Below, piece by piece: positions 50,155 to 58,830 of a stretch of 64,000 nt of DNA. Each line of letters opens with the position of its first letter. The stretch's first letter is position 1. The notes beneath the pieces were generated by a model. It was not told the origin of the DNA, ran no database searches, and saw nothing but the letters and a program-made list of their open reading frames with translations. The stretch spans positions 1,736,001 to 1,800,000 of the forward strand of contig NZ_LKAJ02000001.1 in the NCBI RefSeq assembly GCF_001431295.2. The letters are read 5' to 3'. Source of the DNA: Candidatus Berkiella aquae. Its GTDB lineage: Bacteria; Pseudomonadota; Gammaproteobacteria; Berkiellales; Berkiellaceae. The position numbers and the translations under genes were made by a program.

Positions 50155-50865
50155 TTAGTAGCGTATAAATTCATTTCGGTTACCTTGCTCGGCAGCTACT
50201 TTTTGATCCCATTTCTTCTCCCAGTCGCTGGGTGGGTATTGTTTATGCCAAGCTAAAAATTGTTTTCGTTCGTCTTTGCTTAAGGGAATATCATATTTTT
50301 TAGACATATATAAATGGATACGCGCTATCATTCCTTTACGATGTAACGGTGGTACGACCTGTTTATATTCATCATCTATTAACATGCCACATTCTGGAAA
50401 CTGTTGTGATGGCCTGACAATTTCATCTGTAAATCGGTAATTTTGTCGCGCTTTATTTAAATCTTCAACCGCCGGGACTAAATTATGCAAATCAGCTTCC
50501 ATTTGTCGAAATTTTTTATCTTTTTGCCGACAACATTGGCGACCTCTTTTACCTTTGGTGCAGCCTTCCCCTCGCCAGCACGGTAACGATTTGCCATACC
50601 AAGAAACAGGAACCACATGCTCCCACGTAATATAACGTGCCCCGCGACTATTTTTCGGCTTAAAGTCGCAAGAACTAAAATCAATGATCCCGTGCTTATT
50701 GTATTTACAGCCACAGTAGAATGTTTCCCGGTGCTCTTGCCAGATTCTACGGGCTGTATATTTAGCCTCTGTATAATTTTGAATCGCCGCCATCGAGGAT
50801 TGGCAAAGACACATAAAGCCAATGAAATACAATACTATGAAGTAATATTGCTTATTAAGTTTCAA
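50155..50865 (-). CDS. endA: Secreted endonuclease I
   Basis: A 236-residue periplasmic/extracellular nuclease cutting double-stranded DNA. The signal peptide is KLNKQYYFIVLYFIGFMCLC with cleavage probably after SSMA. The catalytic ITWEHVVPVSW and metal-binding MEADLHNLVPAVEDLNKARQ are hallmarks. Paired cysteines CWRGEGC and QCC suggest disulfides. The apparent start is TTG, since starting at the next ATG would destroy the signal peptide. The Legionella and Coxiella relatives have the same layout. The divergent neighbour is a sugar dehydrogenase gene. No strong ribosome binding site is seen, only GGGATGA. Confidence 0.9.
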   Translation of the reverse strand: MKLNKQYYFIVLYFIGFMCLCQSSMAAIQNYTEAKYTARRIWQEHRETFYCGCKYNKHGIIDFSSCDFKPKNSRGARYITWEHVVPVSWYGKSLPCWRGEGCTKGKRGRQCCRQKDKKFRQMEADLHNLVPAVEDLNKARQNYRFTDEIVRPSQQFPECGMLIDDEYKQVVPPLHRKGMIARIHLYMSKKYDIPLSKDERKQFLAWHKQYPPSDWEKKWDQKVAAEQGNRNEFIRY

Positions 50866-51061
50866 TCAAAATCATCCCGACTGGTAGGCGAAGGGAGCTA
50901 TTTTACTGCATTTGAAGAAAATGTCGCCAATTTTTAATAGTATGTTGGCTACCTATATTGAAAATTGCTTAGCGAAAGCAAGCATTTGGGCCTTAGCCAA
51001 CTTAGGAAAATATGCGATAATCGCTACTAATACCTATCTAATAAAAAAAATAGGATCAACT

Positions 51062-52102
51062 TTGTCAGTTAAATATAACTATTCTGCCATCCAGGTTGCA
51101 GTCGTTGGCTGCGGTAACTGGGGTAAAAATCTTATTCGGGTTTATCATGAACTCGGTGCACTCCATGCAGTATGCGATGCATCCCCCCAAAAGATGGCAC
51201 AGTTTGAAGAATCCTTACGCATTAGGGCATGCAGTTTTGATGAACTCCTGAATTCAGCAATCGATGCGATTGTGATTGCAACACCATCGGTAACGCATTT
51301 TGAACTCGCACGTAAAGCCTTATTAGCTAAAAAACATGTTTATATTGAAAAACCCATAACACATCACCCAGAGCAAATTTTGCAATTGCAAGAACTTGCT
51401 GCTGAACACAACCTTCGTTTGATGGTGGGCCATCTTTTACAATATCACCCTGCCTTTTTGAAACTGAAAGCATTAAATGCAGAAGGTGTATTAGGGCAAC
51501 TGCAATCTATTCATGCCACCCGCTTAAATTTTGGCAAGTTTCCGACCGAACAGAATGTCCTGTGGGATTATGCGCCACATGACATTTCGATGGTATTAGG
51601 GCTGATGCAGGAATTACCCACGAAAGTATTCGCTAGCAAAGAGAATCCTTTATCTCATACAACAGCAGATACAACGACTATCCATTTACATTTTGCGGAT
51701 AACAAAAAAGCACGTGTGATCTCTTCTTGGGTACACCCTTTTAAAGAGCAAAAACTCATTGTGACTGGCAGCAAAGCTATAGTGATGTTAGACGATACCC
51801 AACCATGGGAACACAAATTGACACTTTTGAATTATCCCTGCGCATGGAACGATGGTTTACCCCAACCTTTTCAAGTTGAAAAAAACCCAATTCCATTGCT
51901 ACCCGCAGAGCCGCTTAAAAATGAATGCGAGCATTTCTTGCAAGCAATATTGACACAAAGTGAACCTCTCACTGGCGCTGCTGAAGCGCTAAATGTAACA
52001 ACGGTATTAGCTGCAGCAATCCAATCCATTGCCAGCGAGCAAATCATTACCCTTAAAGAAAAGCAACAACGAACCGCAATCCCTGAAGGAATTTATGCTT
52101 AA
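51062..52102 (+). CDS. Gfo/Idh/MocA-family sugar-nucleotide dehydrogenase (WbpB/WlbA-like)
   Basis: A 346-residue NAD-dependent dehydrogenase. The Rossmann motif VAVVGCGNWGKNLIRVYHEL, the EKPIT motif (VYIEKPITHHPEQI), MVGHLLQYHPAFLKLK and WDYAPHDISMVLGL are family signatures. With the aminotransferase that overlaps its end by eight bases it forms the WbpB-WbpE pair, which makes 3-amino sugars of UDP-linked uronic acids or related hexoses for surface polysaccharide. The TTG chosen has AGGA six bases upstream and gives the usual family length. ATG codons at 50912 and 50942 would add a 40-50 residue N-terminal extension without homology. No acetyltransferase or other pathway gene is next to it. 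Confidence 0.85.
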   Translation: MSVKYNYSAIQVAVVGCGNWGKNLIRVYHELGALHAVCDASPQKMAQFEESLRIRACSFDELLNSAIDAIVIATPSVTHFELARKALLAKKHVYIEKPITHHPEQILQLQELAAEHNLRLMVGHLLQYHPAFLKLKALNAEGVLGQLQSIHATRLNFGKFPTEQNVLWDYAPHDISMVLGLMQELPTKVFASKENPLSHTTADTTTIHLHFADNKKARVISSWVHPFKEQKLIVTGSKAIVMLDDTQPWEHKLTLLNYPCAWNDGLPQPFQVEKNPIPLLPAEPLKNECEHFLQAILTQSEPLTGAAEALNVTTVLAAAIQSIASEQIITLKEKQQRTAIPEGIYA

Positions 52103-53234
52103 AGAAAAAATCGCCAAAATTGAGTTTATCGACTTGCATGCACAACGTCGTGCTTTAAAACATGCCATTCCCGGGGTTCTTGAACGCGTTCTTGAACATG
52201 GCGCTTTTATTCTCGGTCCAGAAGTACAGCAGCTCGAACAGCAATTAACCGAATATACCGGCGCTCAAGAGACTATCACTTGTAGTGATGGCACCGATGC
52301 GCTTCGTTTGCTATTAATGGCAAAAAATGTAGGCCCAGGTGACGCAGTATTTGTTCCTTCTTTTACCTTTGCTTCCAGTGCAGAAGTTATCGCACAAGCC
52401 AATGCAACACCGGTTTTTATTGATGTTTGCCCAACGACTTTCAATATAGATCCTCAAAGTTTAGTACAAGCGATTGAGACGCTTGATAAAAAATTAACTC
52501 CCAAAGGGATTATTGCGGTTGATTTGTTTGGTTTACCCGCCAATTACCCTGTGTTGCACGAAATAGCACAAAAGCATGATTTATGGGTCATCGCAGATTC
52601 CGCACAAAGTTTTGGTGGTGCTTACCAAGATAAAAAAGTAGGCAACTTAGCCGTCATGACCTCAACGAGCTTCTTTCCATCAAAGCCTTTAGCGTGCTAT
52701 GGCGATGGTGGTGCGATTTTTACCAATGACAAAGAAGTCGCCAATACGCTACGTTCTTTACGTAACCATGGTTGCGGTAAACACCGTTATGATCATATTC
52801 ATATTGGGATGAACAGCCGTTTAGATAGTATGCAAGCCGCTATTTTATTAGAAAAATTAGCGATATTCCCTCAAGAAAGAATGCGCCGAGAAGCCATTGC
52901 TTGCTTATATTCTCAAGTATTACCGTCCGATGTGAAAACGCCCAGCGTTTCACCGGATTATACCCATGCTTGGGGACTTTACTCTGTTTTGTGTGAAGCG
53001 CAAACACGAGATGGATTAATGCAACATTTGCAAGAATGTGGTGTTCCCAGCAACATTTACTACCGCAAACCACTTCATTTACAACCCGCTTATGCGCATT
53101 ATCCACGTGCGAGTGAAAAATTAGCGGTAACCGAAAGAATCAGTGAACAGGTGTTAAGTTTACCCATGCACCCTTATTTGACGGATGAACAAGTGGCCTA
53201 TGTGGGTGAGTGTGTTAAGGGGTATTTTAAATAA
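52095..53234 (+). CDS. DegT/DnrJ/EryC1/StrS aminotransferase (WbpE/WlbC-like)
   Basis: A PLP-dependent sugar aminotransferase of 379 residues. Seen: FIDLHAQRRALKHAIPGVLE, GPEVQQLEQQLTEYTGAQET, CSDGTDALRLLLMA, IADSAQSFGGAY, and TSFFPSKPLACYGDGGAIFT, in which the lysine carries PLP. LRNHGCGKHRYDHIHIGMNS and LDSMQAAILLEKL are as in WbpE/DesV-type enzymes. It acts on the 3-keto sugar made by the preceding dehydrogenase. The ATG overlapping the dehydrogenase stop has GAAGGA upstream and is preferred. The 22 extra residues of a longer frame lie inside the neighbouring gene. The product is an amino sugar nucleotide for lipopolysaccharide or a glycan. Confidence 0.9.
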   Translation: MLKEKIAKIEFIDLHAQRRALKHAIPGVLERVLEHGAFILGPEVQQLEQQLTEYTGAQETITCSDGTDALRLLLMAKNVGPGDAVFVPSFTFASSAEVIAQANATPVFIDVCPTTFNIDPQSLVQAIETLDKKLTPKGIIAVDLFGLPANYPVLHEIAQKHDLWVIADSAQSFGGAYQDKKVGNLAVMTSTSFFPSKPLACYGDGGAIFTNDKEVANTLRSLRNHGCGKHRYDHIHIGMNSRLDSMQAAILLEKLAIFPQERMRREAIACLYSQVLPSDVKTPSVSPDYTHAWGLYSVLCEAQTRDGLMQHLQECGVPSNIYYRKPLHLQPAYAHYPRASEKLAVTERISEQVLSLPMHPYLTDEQVAYVGECVKGYFK

Positions 53235-53284
53235 TACCCAAACCATGTCATTTCTAAAAATTCTGTAATTCGTTTATGAATTAA

Positions 53285-53468
53285 GATAAAAATCCCCCGC
53301 TTGGTGCTCCCGGCTTCGCTAACGCTTCGCCGGACAAGTCGCACCAAGCTGCCCCCTTTTATTCAAAGGGGGCAATCGATTTTGTTCCCCACTCACTCCT
53401 GATGAGCGCAGCGAACCAATCGCCCTTTGAACAAAAGGGGGCGGCGAGCAAATACGAGCGGGGGATTT
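53285..53468. repeat. Dispersed palindromic repeat, copy 4
   Basis: The left border GATAAAAATCCCCCGCT and right border GAGCGGGGGATTT are inverted repeats. The interior has the GCCCCCTTT...AAAGGGGGC palindrome at 53351-53373, a GATGAGCGCAGCGAACCAAT module and a second CCCTTTGAACAAAAGGGGGC. It lies between convergent genes and ends three bases before the TAG stop of the right-hand gene. Confidence 0.85.
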
Positions 53469-53471
53469 CTG

Positions 53472-53816
53472 CTAGCAATAACCCTTCTTTTGTTTCGAGT
53501 TCTCATAATATTCTTTGGCAATATCTGCTGCTGCAATGCACCCTGCACTAATAGCCATAATGTCAGGCTCTGTCACCAAGCGATAAGCAAAATAGCCATA
53601 AGTGAGTGCTTTAGCAGCATTTAATCCGACATTAGCGGCCAAATGATCTTGCTCGGCAGCTTTTGTTTCAAAATAATTATCAACCTCATCTGGTGCAAAT
53701 CGGCTAGTATCATCGACATTATAACGATAGAAAAAACCTTTCATTGCTTTTACAAGCGAAATAACCACTTCATAAGCAGACGCAACGCTTCCCAAGCCTA
53801 TCACAAATTCCCGCAT
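53472..53816 (-). CDS. Hypothetical small protein
   Basis: A 114-residue protein not recognised. It has weakly hydrophobic, Ala-rich helices: MREFVIGLGSVASAYEVVIS at the N-terminus and AANVGLNAAKALTYGYFAYR and IMAISAGCIAAADIAKEYYE later, with a charged central loop. It may be a peripheral membrane protein. GAGGAG seven bases upstream of the ATG is a strong ribosome binding site. It is the last gene of an operon after the PP2C phosphatase (17-bp gap). A copy of the dispersed repeat begins three bases past its stop codon. No function is assigned. Confidence 0.6.
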   Translation of the reverse strand: MREFVIGLGSVASAYEVVISLVKAMKGFFYRYNVDDTSRFAPDEVDNYFETKAAEQDHLAANVGLNAAKALTYGYFAYRLVTEPDIMAISAGCIAAADIAKEYYENSKQKKGYC

Positions 53817-53833
53817 GACAAACTCCTCGTTTT

Positions 53834-54568
53834 TTAAATTATTTTTATGACTTGTAGGGTAATATTATCTGAATAGGGTTTTTGCGACAATCGTTCTATT
53901 TGTTGCTGGAAGGCAGCTTCGAAATCTGGCGTGTTGGCTAATTTAACTATCTCTGTTATCGAGGTATCTGTCCAAAAACCATCGGTACATAATATTAAGG
54001 TTTCATCCCTGTTTAAAGGAGGATGAATAACGATATCGATATCCGGTTTTTCACGTAAATTTACCGTTCTTAGTAATTGATTTTGTTCAGGATGCTTTCC
54101 TATCTCATCTTCGGTAATCAAACCTTGTTCAAATAAATCCTGCACCAGAGTATGATCGGGCGTTCGCCATAACATGGTTTCAGGATTAACCCGATAAATA
54201 CGCGAATCTCCGACATGCGCAGTAATCAGCAAAGATTCATTGAACCACGCCAAAACGAAGGTTGTATGCGTATCTAAAGGGCCAAATTCTTCTAAAATAT
54301 TTTTACGCATCTTCTCATAAGATTTAAATAAAAAATCTTGTATGCCCTGTTCAGGGTTATTCTGAATAACAGATAACGAGCCTTGTACTTCACTCATCAC
54401 CGCTTTACACAGAAAAGAAGAGGCGATTTCACCGCGTTGATGGCCACCTAAACCATCCGCAACGACAAAGCAACTTGCTTGCTCTGTTTGCATATAGGCA
54501 CAGAAATCTTGATTTTGATCTCGCTTGCCTATATGCGTTGCTTCATACAATTTGACTTTAATAGTCAA
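53834..54568 (-). CDS. PP2C-type Ser/Thr protein phosphatase
   Basis: A 244-residue metal-dependent phosphatase. Motifs in order: THIGKRDQNQD (motif 1), VVADGLGGHQRGEIAS (the DGxGG metal site), LITAHVGDSRIYRV, LILCTDGFW and PYSDNITLQVIKI. All the metal-binding aspartates expected in PP2C are present. The preferred start is a TTG overlapping the end of the acyl-ligase gene by 11 bases, with GGAGAG seven bases upstream. A GTG five codons earlier lacks such a site. Tight overlap implies translational coupling to the lipid-modifying fusion protein, so the phosphatase may control its phosphorylation state. That is inference, as no kinase is adjacent. Confidence 0.88.
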   Translation of the reverse strand: MTIKVKLYEATHIGKRDQNQDFCAYMQTEQASCFVVADGLGGHQRGEIASSFLCKAVMSEVQGSLSVIQNNPEQGIQDFLFKSYEKMRKNILEEFGPLDTHTTFVLAWFNESLLITAHVGDSRIYRVNPETMLWRTPDHTLVQDLFEQGLITEDEIGKHPEQNQLLRTVNLREKPDIDIVIHPPLNRDETLILCTDGFWTDTSITEIVKLANTPDFEAAFQQQIERLSQKPYSDNITLQVIKII

Positions 54569-57359
54569 TACTCGGCTCTCCACAATGTTCAGCTATCACT
54601 TGCCTTGCTTGATTATGAAGACGCATCACTTCCTTCCATTCGCCTGACTCAGGATAACATTTTTCACCAATTGTCACTTTGATGTGCTTGGGAGTCAGCA
54701 AGGGCGTATCCCCTCGCATCATATGGCGCGTACCCTCTAATGCAATAGGACAAACCGCTGCATTTGCATCTACAGCCACTTTAAAAGGCCCCAATTTAAA
54801 GGGGCGTAATCCCGTTGCGTAGCTAAAGCCACCTTCTGGAAATAACGCAACCGATTTACCTTGCCTTAACATTTCCGCAATTTCGTTGGATTCTGAAACG
54901 TTGCTAGAAAAATCAGTTCGATTTACCGTAATCGTATTGGTTTTCTTCATGATGCCACGTAAAAAAGCCACTTTAAGCAATTCTCTTTTTGCAACAAAAG
55001 AAATCCCTGGTGGCAAAATGGCTAACAAAACAATAGCATCAATGTAGCTCGCATGATTGGCGACATAGACACAAGTGCCCTGTTCTTTTAAATGTTCTGC
55101 ACCTGTAACGGTTAAAGGACAGCCAATTAATTTTAAGCCAACTTTAGCCCAATGATGACAAATCCAAGAAAATGTTTTTGCTTTCGTTACTAAACTGAGC
55201 GTCCAAAGTCCTAAAGCACTTAACACCACTAAGATGCCAACGTATAAGCTGTATAGCGATTTCAAAATAAATTTTACGCCATTTGACAATTTTGTCGCGA
55301 AGCTTTTTACGTAAAGTTTGGCAATTTGCACCGAAAAGGGTAAGTGTGCTTTTTTCAATTCGTTATTTAAATAAGCTTGTTTACAAGCTGCACGCTGTAA
55401 CTTACCACTTGAGGTTTTACCAATGGTTTTAGGAGAAACCAATAATACTTCATCAGGTAAAATACCTAAAACAACGCTCACTTTATCGGTAATCTCTGAA
55501 ATAATTTTCTTATGTAAGGCATTTGAATCCTCTTTGGTTTCGGCAACGATGATTAATTTTTCGGTACCCCATTTGGGATCATGCGTACCAAAAGCAACCA
55601 CACAACCTTTGCGAACGCCGTTCACTTGCCCTGCCGCCTCTTCAATTTCATCGGGATATAAATTGCGACCTGCTTTGATGATGACATCTTTCTTACGGCC
55701 AGCAATATAAACTTCCCCATCCGCTATATAAGCTAAATCACCTGAATTCCACCAACCATCGTGATAAATCGCTTTGGTTGCTTCAGGCTGATTATAATAA
55801 CCCTGCATCGATGAAGGACCTCTAAAATATAAATTTCCTACGGTTCGTTCCGGTACTTCTTGAGAATTTTCATCAACTATTTTCACTTCATGCAGCGCAA
55901 GGGGCTTGCCACAACAAACAATTTGTAAGCTGTTAGGTCCTTTATCATTTATCGGAACTGCTTTTTGCTCTGTTTGAAACAGTGTTCTATCGATCACATC
56001 TATCTTGGGTGCACGATTCAAAGGAGGAAAGGTTAACGCTACACTCGATTCTGCTAACCCATAAACCGGATACATCGTTTTTTCTTTAAATCCATAGGGT
56101 GCAAATTTCTTAATGAAGTTTTCCAAGGTCCTTGGATTAACGGCTTCTGCGCCATTAAACGATAAGCGCCATGAACTGAGATCAAGGCCTGCAAGATTTT
56201 TTTCCGAAATGCGCCTGATACAAAGTTCATAGGCAAAATTAGGTGCCCCAGTTACCGTTGCTCGATGATAATGAATGGTCCACAACCAACGCTCAGGTCT
56301 ACTTAAAAACGACAGTGGTGACATGATCACGATGGTATTGGCATGATAAAAACTATTTAGCCAAGAGCCTATCAACCCCATATCGTGGTATAAGGGTAAC
56401 CAACTTACTGCAACATCCGATGAGGTTAAATGAATGGCTTGACCAATGGCACGAATATTCGCTAATAAATTTTCATGGGTGAGCAAAACCCCTTTCGGTA
56501 AACTGGTACTCCCCGAGGTATATTGAATTAATCCCGGCATTTTTTCATTAATATGGATGGGGTGATAATGACCTTCGTTTTTGTTTAGCGTATCAACCGT
56601 GATCACAGCTTTCAAACTACTAATAAAAACTTTCAGCAAATCACTTAATCTTTCCGCTTTTTGAAATGTAATTAATAAACGCACTTCCGCATTTTTTAAA
56701 ATATTGGCGGCACGCACAGCGTATTCTTCAATGCGATCGGGTCGAAATGGCGGATAAATAGGAACGGGAATTGCGCCAATCAATAAAATACCGAAAAAAG
56801 TGTAAAAGAAATCTTCAGAGGTAGGCAGCATAATCGCAACCGTCTCGCCAACTTCAATATTCCACTCTTGTAAGCCATGCGCTATCTTTTTAGCATTTTC
56901 TAATAACATGCCATAAGTAATGGTTTTTTCATTGCCGGCATCATCTTGTAAAAAAACATGTGCGCGATTAGGCTCTTTTGCGGCTCGTTTTAATAAGACT
57001 TCCACTAAGGTTTTGGCTCGCAAAGGATCAAATTCTGTTTCTTTCTCTGGTGCAACAAAATCTTTACGCTTTACTTGTCCCTTACTTGATTTCGCATCAA
57101 TAATGGCTTGGGCTAATTCGGTTAATGAATCGGCTTGAATTAACACACTTTCGGAAAGCTCAACTTCGTAAAAGGCTTCGATGCGATGAAATAATTCAAC
57201 CTTCCCTAAGCTATCGATCGTTAAATCACGTTGCAATGAAGCATCTCGAGTTAATGTACGTTGTGCTCTTTCTCTACCCAGTTCTACTAAAAAAGCCTCG
57301 GTTATTGCAATCAATTGATTCTCAACAGCACGCAGTTCAGTGGATTCTTTTTCAGTCAT
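54558..57359 (-). CDS. ACP - fatty acyl-AMP ligase - PlsC acyltransferase fusion
   Basis: A 933-residue three-part enzyme. Residues about 10-90 are an acyl carrier domain with phosphopantetheine site Ser50 (LTIDSLGKVELF). Residues about 115-690 are an adenylate-forming ligase with P-loop YTSGSTSLPKGV (Thr281-Val292), VSWLPLYHDMGLIGS (FAAL type), YGLAESSVALTFPP and SGDLAYIADGEVYIAGRKKD. Residues about 740-920 are a PlsC-type acyltransferase with VANHASYIDA (His769, Asp774) and LFPEGGFSY, after a hydrophobic segment. It would activate a fatty acid, load its own carrier arm and transfer the acyl group to a lipid acceptor at the membrane. The ATG has AAGGGA upstream. The longer frame upstream is non-homologous. 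Confidence 0.88.
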   Translation of the reverse strand: MTEKESTELRAVENQLIAITEAFLVELGRERAQRTLTRDASLQRDLTIDSLGKVELFHRIEAFYEVELSESVLIQADSLTELAQAIIDAKSSKGQVKRKDFVAPEKETEFDPLRAKTLVEVLLKRAAKEPNRAHVFLQDDAGNEKTITYGMLLENAKKIAHGLQEWNIEVGETVAIMLPTSEDFFYTFFGILLIGAIPVPIYPPFRPDRIEEYAVRAANILKNAEVRLLITFQKAERLSDLLKVFISSLKAVITVDTLNKNEGHYHPIHINEKMPGLIQYTSGSTSLPKGVLLTHENLLANIRAIGQAIHLTSSDVAVSWLPLYHDMGLIGSWLNSFYHANTIVIMSPLSFLSRPERWLWTIHYHRATVTGAPNFAYELCIRRISEKNLAGLDLSSWRLSFNGAEAVNPRTLENFIKKFAPYGFKEKTMYPVYGLAESSVALTFPPLNRAPKIDVIDRTLFQTEQKAVPINDKGPNSLQIVCCGKPLALHEVKIVDENSQEVPERTVGNLYFRGPSSMQGYYNQPEATKAIYHDGWWNSGDLAYIADGEVYIAGRKKDVIIKAGRNLYPDEIEEAAGQVNGVRKGCVVAFGTHDPKWGTEKLIIVAETKEDSNALHKKIISEITDKVSVVLGILPDEVLLVSPKTIGKTSSGKLQRAACKQAYLNNELKKAHLPFSVQIAKLYVKSFATKLSNGVKFILKSLYSLYVGILVVLSALGLWTLSLVTKAKTFSWICHHWAKVGLKLIGCPLTVTGAEHLKEQGTCVYVANHASYIDAIVLLAILPPGISFVAKRELLKVAFLRGIMKKTNTITVNRTDFSSNVSESNEIAEMLRQGKSVALFPEGGFSYATGLRPFKLGPFKVAVDANAAVCPIALEGTRHMMRGDTPLLTPKHIKVTIGEKCYPESGEWKEVMRLHNQARQVIAEHCGEPSIDY

Positions 57360-57495
57360 TACAATCCCTTTACGACAGTGGTTTACATCTATTTGTAGTT
57401 CATCTACAAACTGATTTGTAAGGTTTAAGATGGGAGAATTGTACCATGGACGAGTTAGCAAGAGGCTACCCGTCTTCAGCTACGCGTGATTTTAC

Positions 57496-57903
57496 TCAAA
57501 TAGTAAGAAACCTTTCTCTCTCGCTATCGTATTGATGTGCTTGAGTGCGAGCCGTTTGTTTGCGCTGTTTTTCTGCATAGTGTGCAGCGAGCCATAAAAG
57601 ACCAGTACCAGTACCAACCGCTGCGCCAACAATAACAGGTATTGCGCAAGCACCTGGATTATTTAAGGAGGGATGAATCTCAATCGGTAGCTGAAAAGAA
57701 CCGTTGTGATCCAGAAACATTTCATAAAGTTCGGTATAGTTTAATTGACCAAAATCAAAGGTGACACCCGGTTGCAGATTGGATGTTACGCATTTAAAGC
57801 CATTTGCAGCAATATAAGTAATGCCTGCAACCGTACCTAATAATGCACTATTTCCTAAAGTGAATAGAACGCGTCCAACTTCTTTTATTGCTTTTAACAA
57901 CAT
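57496..57903 (-). CDS. Hypothetical membrane protein
   Basis: A 135-residue protein of unknown family with two hydrophobic segments, TLGNSALLGTVAGITYIAAN near the N-terminus and ACAIPVIVGAAVGTGTGLLW near residue 100. The loop between them (about 50 residues, FKCVTSNLQPGVTF...) would lie on one side, and a polar tail (YAEKQRKQTARTQAHQ) on the other. Its two cysteines might pair if the loop is periplasmic. The ATG with AAGGCGG eight bases upstream is preferred to a TTG six codons earlier. It lies upstream of the fusion enzyme on the same strand with a 136-bp gap, so shared transcription is uncertain. Confidence 0.6.
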   Translation of the reverse strand: MLLKAIKEVGRVLFTLGNSALLGTVAGITYIAANGFKCVTSNLQPGVTFDFGQLNYTELYEMFLDHNGSFQLPIEIHPSLNNPGACAIPVIVGAAVGTGTGLLWLAAHYAEKQRKQTARTQAHQYDSERERFLTI

Positions 57904-57996
57904 TTTGATTGCCGCCTTCAAAGTAAGGTGAAATCAGCGTATCAATATCAAAATTGAATAGCAATAACTGTAAAAACAATAGGTTATTTGTGACGG

Positions 57997-58135
57997 AAAA
58001 ATCCCCCGCTCGTTCTGGCTTCGCCAGACAACGAGCTGCCCCCTTTTATTCAAAGGGGGCGATCGATAGCACAATTAAAAAAGCCCCCTTTGAATAAAAG
58101 GGGGCAGCGAGCTTTTAAGCGAGCGGGGGATTTTT
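57997..58135. repeat. Dispersed palindromic repeat, copy 5
   Basis: Perfect 16-bp terminal inverted repeats, AAAAATCCCCCGCTCG and its complement, enclose two copies of the GCCCCCTTT...AAAGGGGGC palindrome (58038-58060 and 58083-58105) in tandem. The element lies between two genes read in the same leftward direction, 34 bases past the stop of the histidine phosphatase gene, the best-preserved symmetric copy in the window. Confidence 0.88.
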
Positions 58136-58169
58136 GAAGGCAACAACGCACAGGAGCCAGCTGCAAAGA

Positions 58170-58817
58170 CTAAACCAGCTCAGTACGATTCGCGAGCGGC
58201 ACGATGTATGCCTGCGCTAACTCTAGCTTCACTTTGGTTTTGGTTAAACTATCGATTAATTCCATTGATGGCATGCCGTGGGTCACAATCAATACATGAC
58301 CATCTGGATGTTTTTTCTCAATTTCATCATACAGCTCGAGCATACGTTTGCGCAGCAAGGTGCTACTTTCTGCATGTAATGCATGGGCATCTTGATCGCC
58401 TACCCACCAAGTTTCTGTGACAAAATCAGACTGCGGCTGCCCTTCCTTGTCTCCTGCTTTAATTTCATTCAATTTTTCTTCTAAATGCATTTTGTCTAAT
58501 GAAAACACACCAATTTGCGCCAAAAGATTGGCTGTTTCAACGGCTCTGGGTAAGGTTGAAACATAAACCGCTTTAATATTACGATTATCAAAACCATGAC
58601 TAAGTAGTTGCTCTGCTGCCTTTTTTACCTGCTCTCGCCCTTTATCGGTTAATAATGCAGGCTTATATTGGGCGTGTTTGGGATTCGAGTTACAAACCTT
58701 CATCACCACATCTTCACTTTCACCATGCCTTAACACAATCATGTGCCGCTCTTGCAATGCATTCGCTTGCGCATTAAATAATATGCCGACAAAAAGGAAT
58801 AAAAATCTTAATTTCAT
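58170..58817 (-). CDS. Periplasmic histidine phosphatase family protein
   Basis: A 215-residue protein with signal peptide MKLRFLFLFVGILFNAQANA and a phosphoglycerate-mutase-like domain. The catalytic motif is LRHGES (His31), TLPRAVETANLL carries the second Arg and HVLIVTHGMPS the second His. An acidic residue is seen in LNEIKAGD. The family includes phytases, acid phosphatases and SixA-like enzymes. The substrate is unknown. An ATG start is preferred to a TTG four codons earlier because it gives a clean signal peptide. It starts 13 bases after the ndh stop, so the two form an operon. A dispersed repeat follows. Confidence 0.82.
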   Translation of the reverse strand: MKLRFLFLFVGILFNAQANALQERHMIVLRHGESEDVVMKVCNSNPKHAQYKPALLTDKGREQVKKAAEQLLSHGFDNRNIKAVYVSTLPRAVETANLLAQIGVFSLDKMHLEEKLNEIKAGDKEGQPQSDFVTETWWVGDQDAHALHAESSTLLRKRMLELYDEIEKKHPDGHVLIVTHGMPSMELIDSLTKTKVKLELAQAYIVPLANRTELV

Positions 58818-58830
58818 AGAAACTTTCAAC

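Noticed and set aside
50912..51061. Coding extension of the sugar dehydrogenase
   Set aside because: The 50 extra residues show no family similarity and would come before the Rossmann fold, which normally begins near the N-terminus.
54569..54583. GTG start for the PP2C phosphatase
   Set aside because: No ribosome binding site precedes it, while the TTG five codons later has GGAGAG at seven bases. Not fully excluded.
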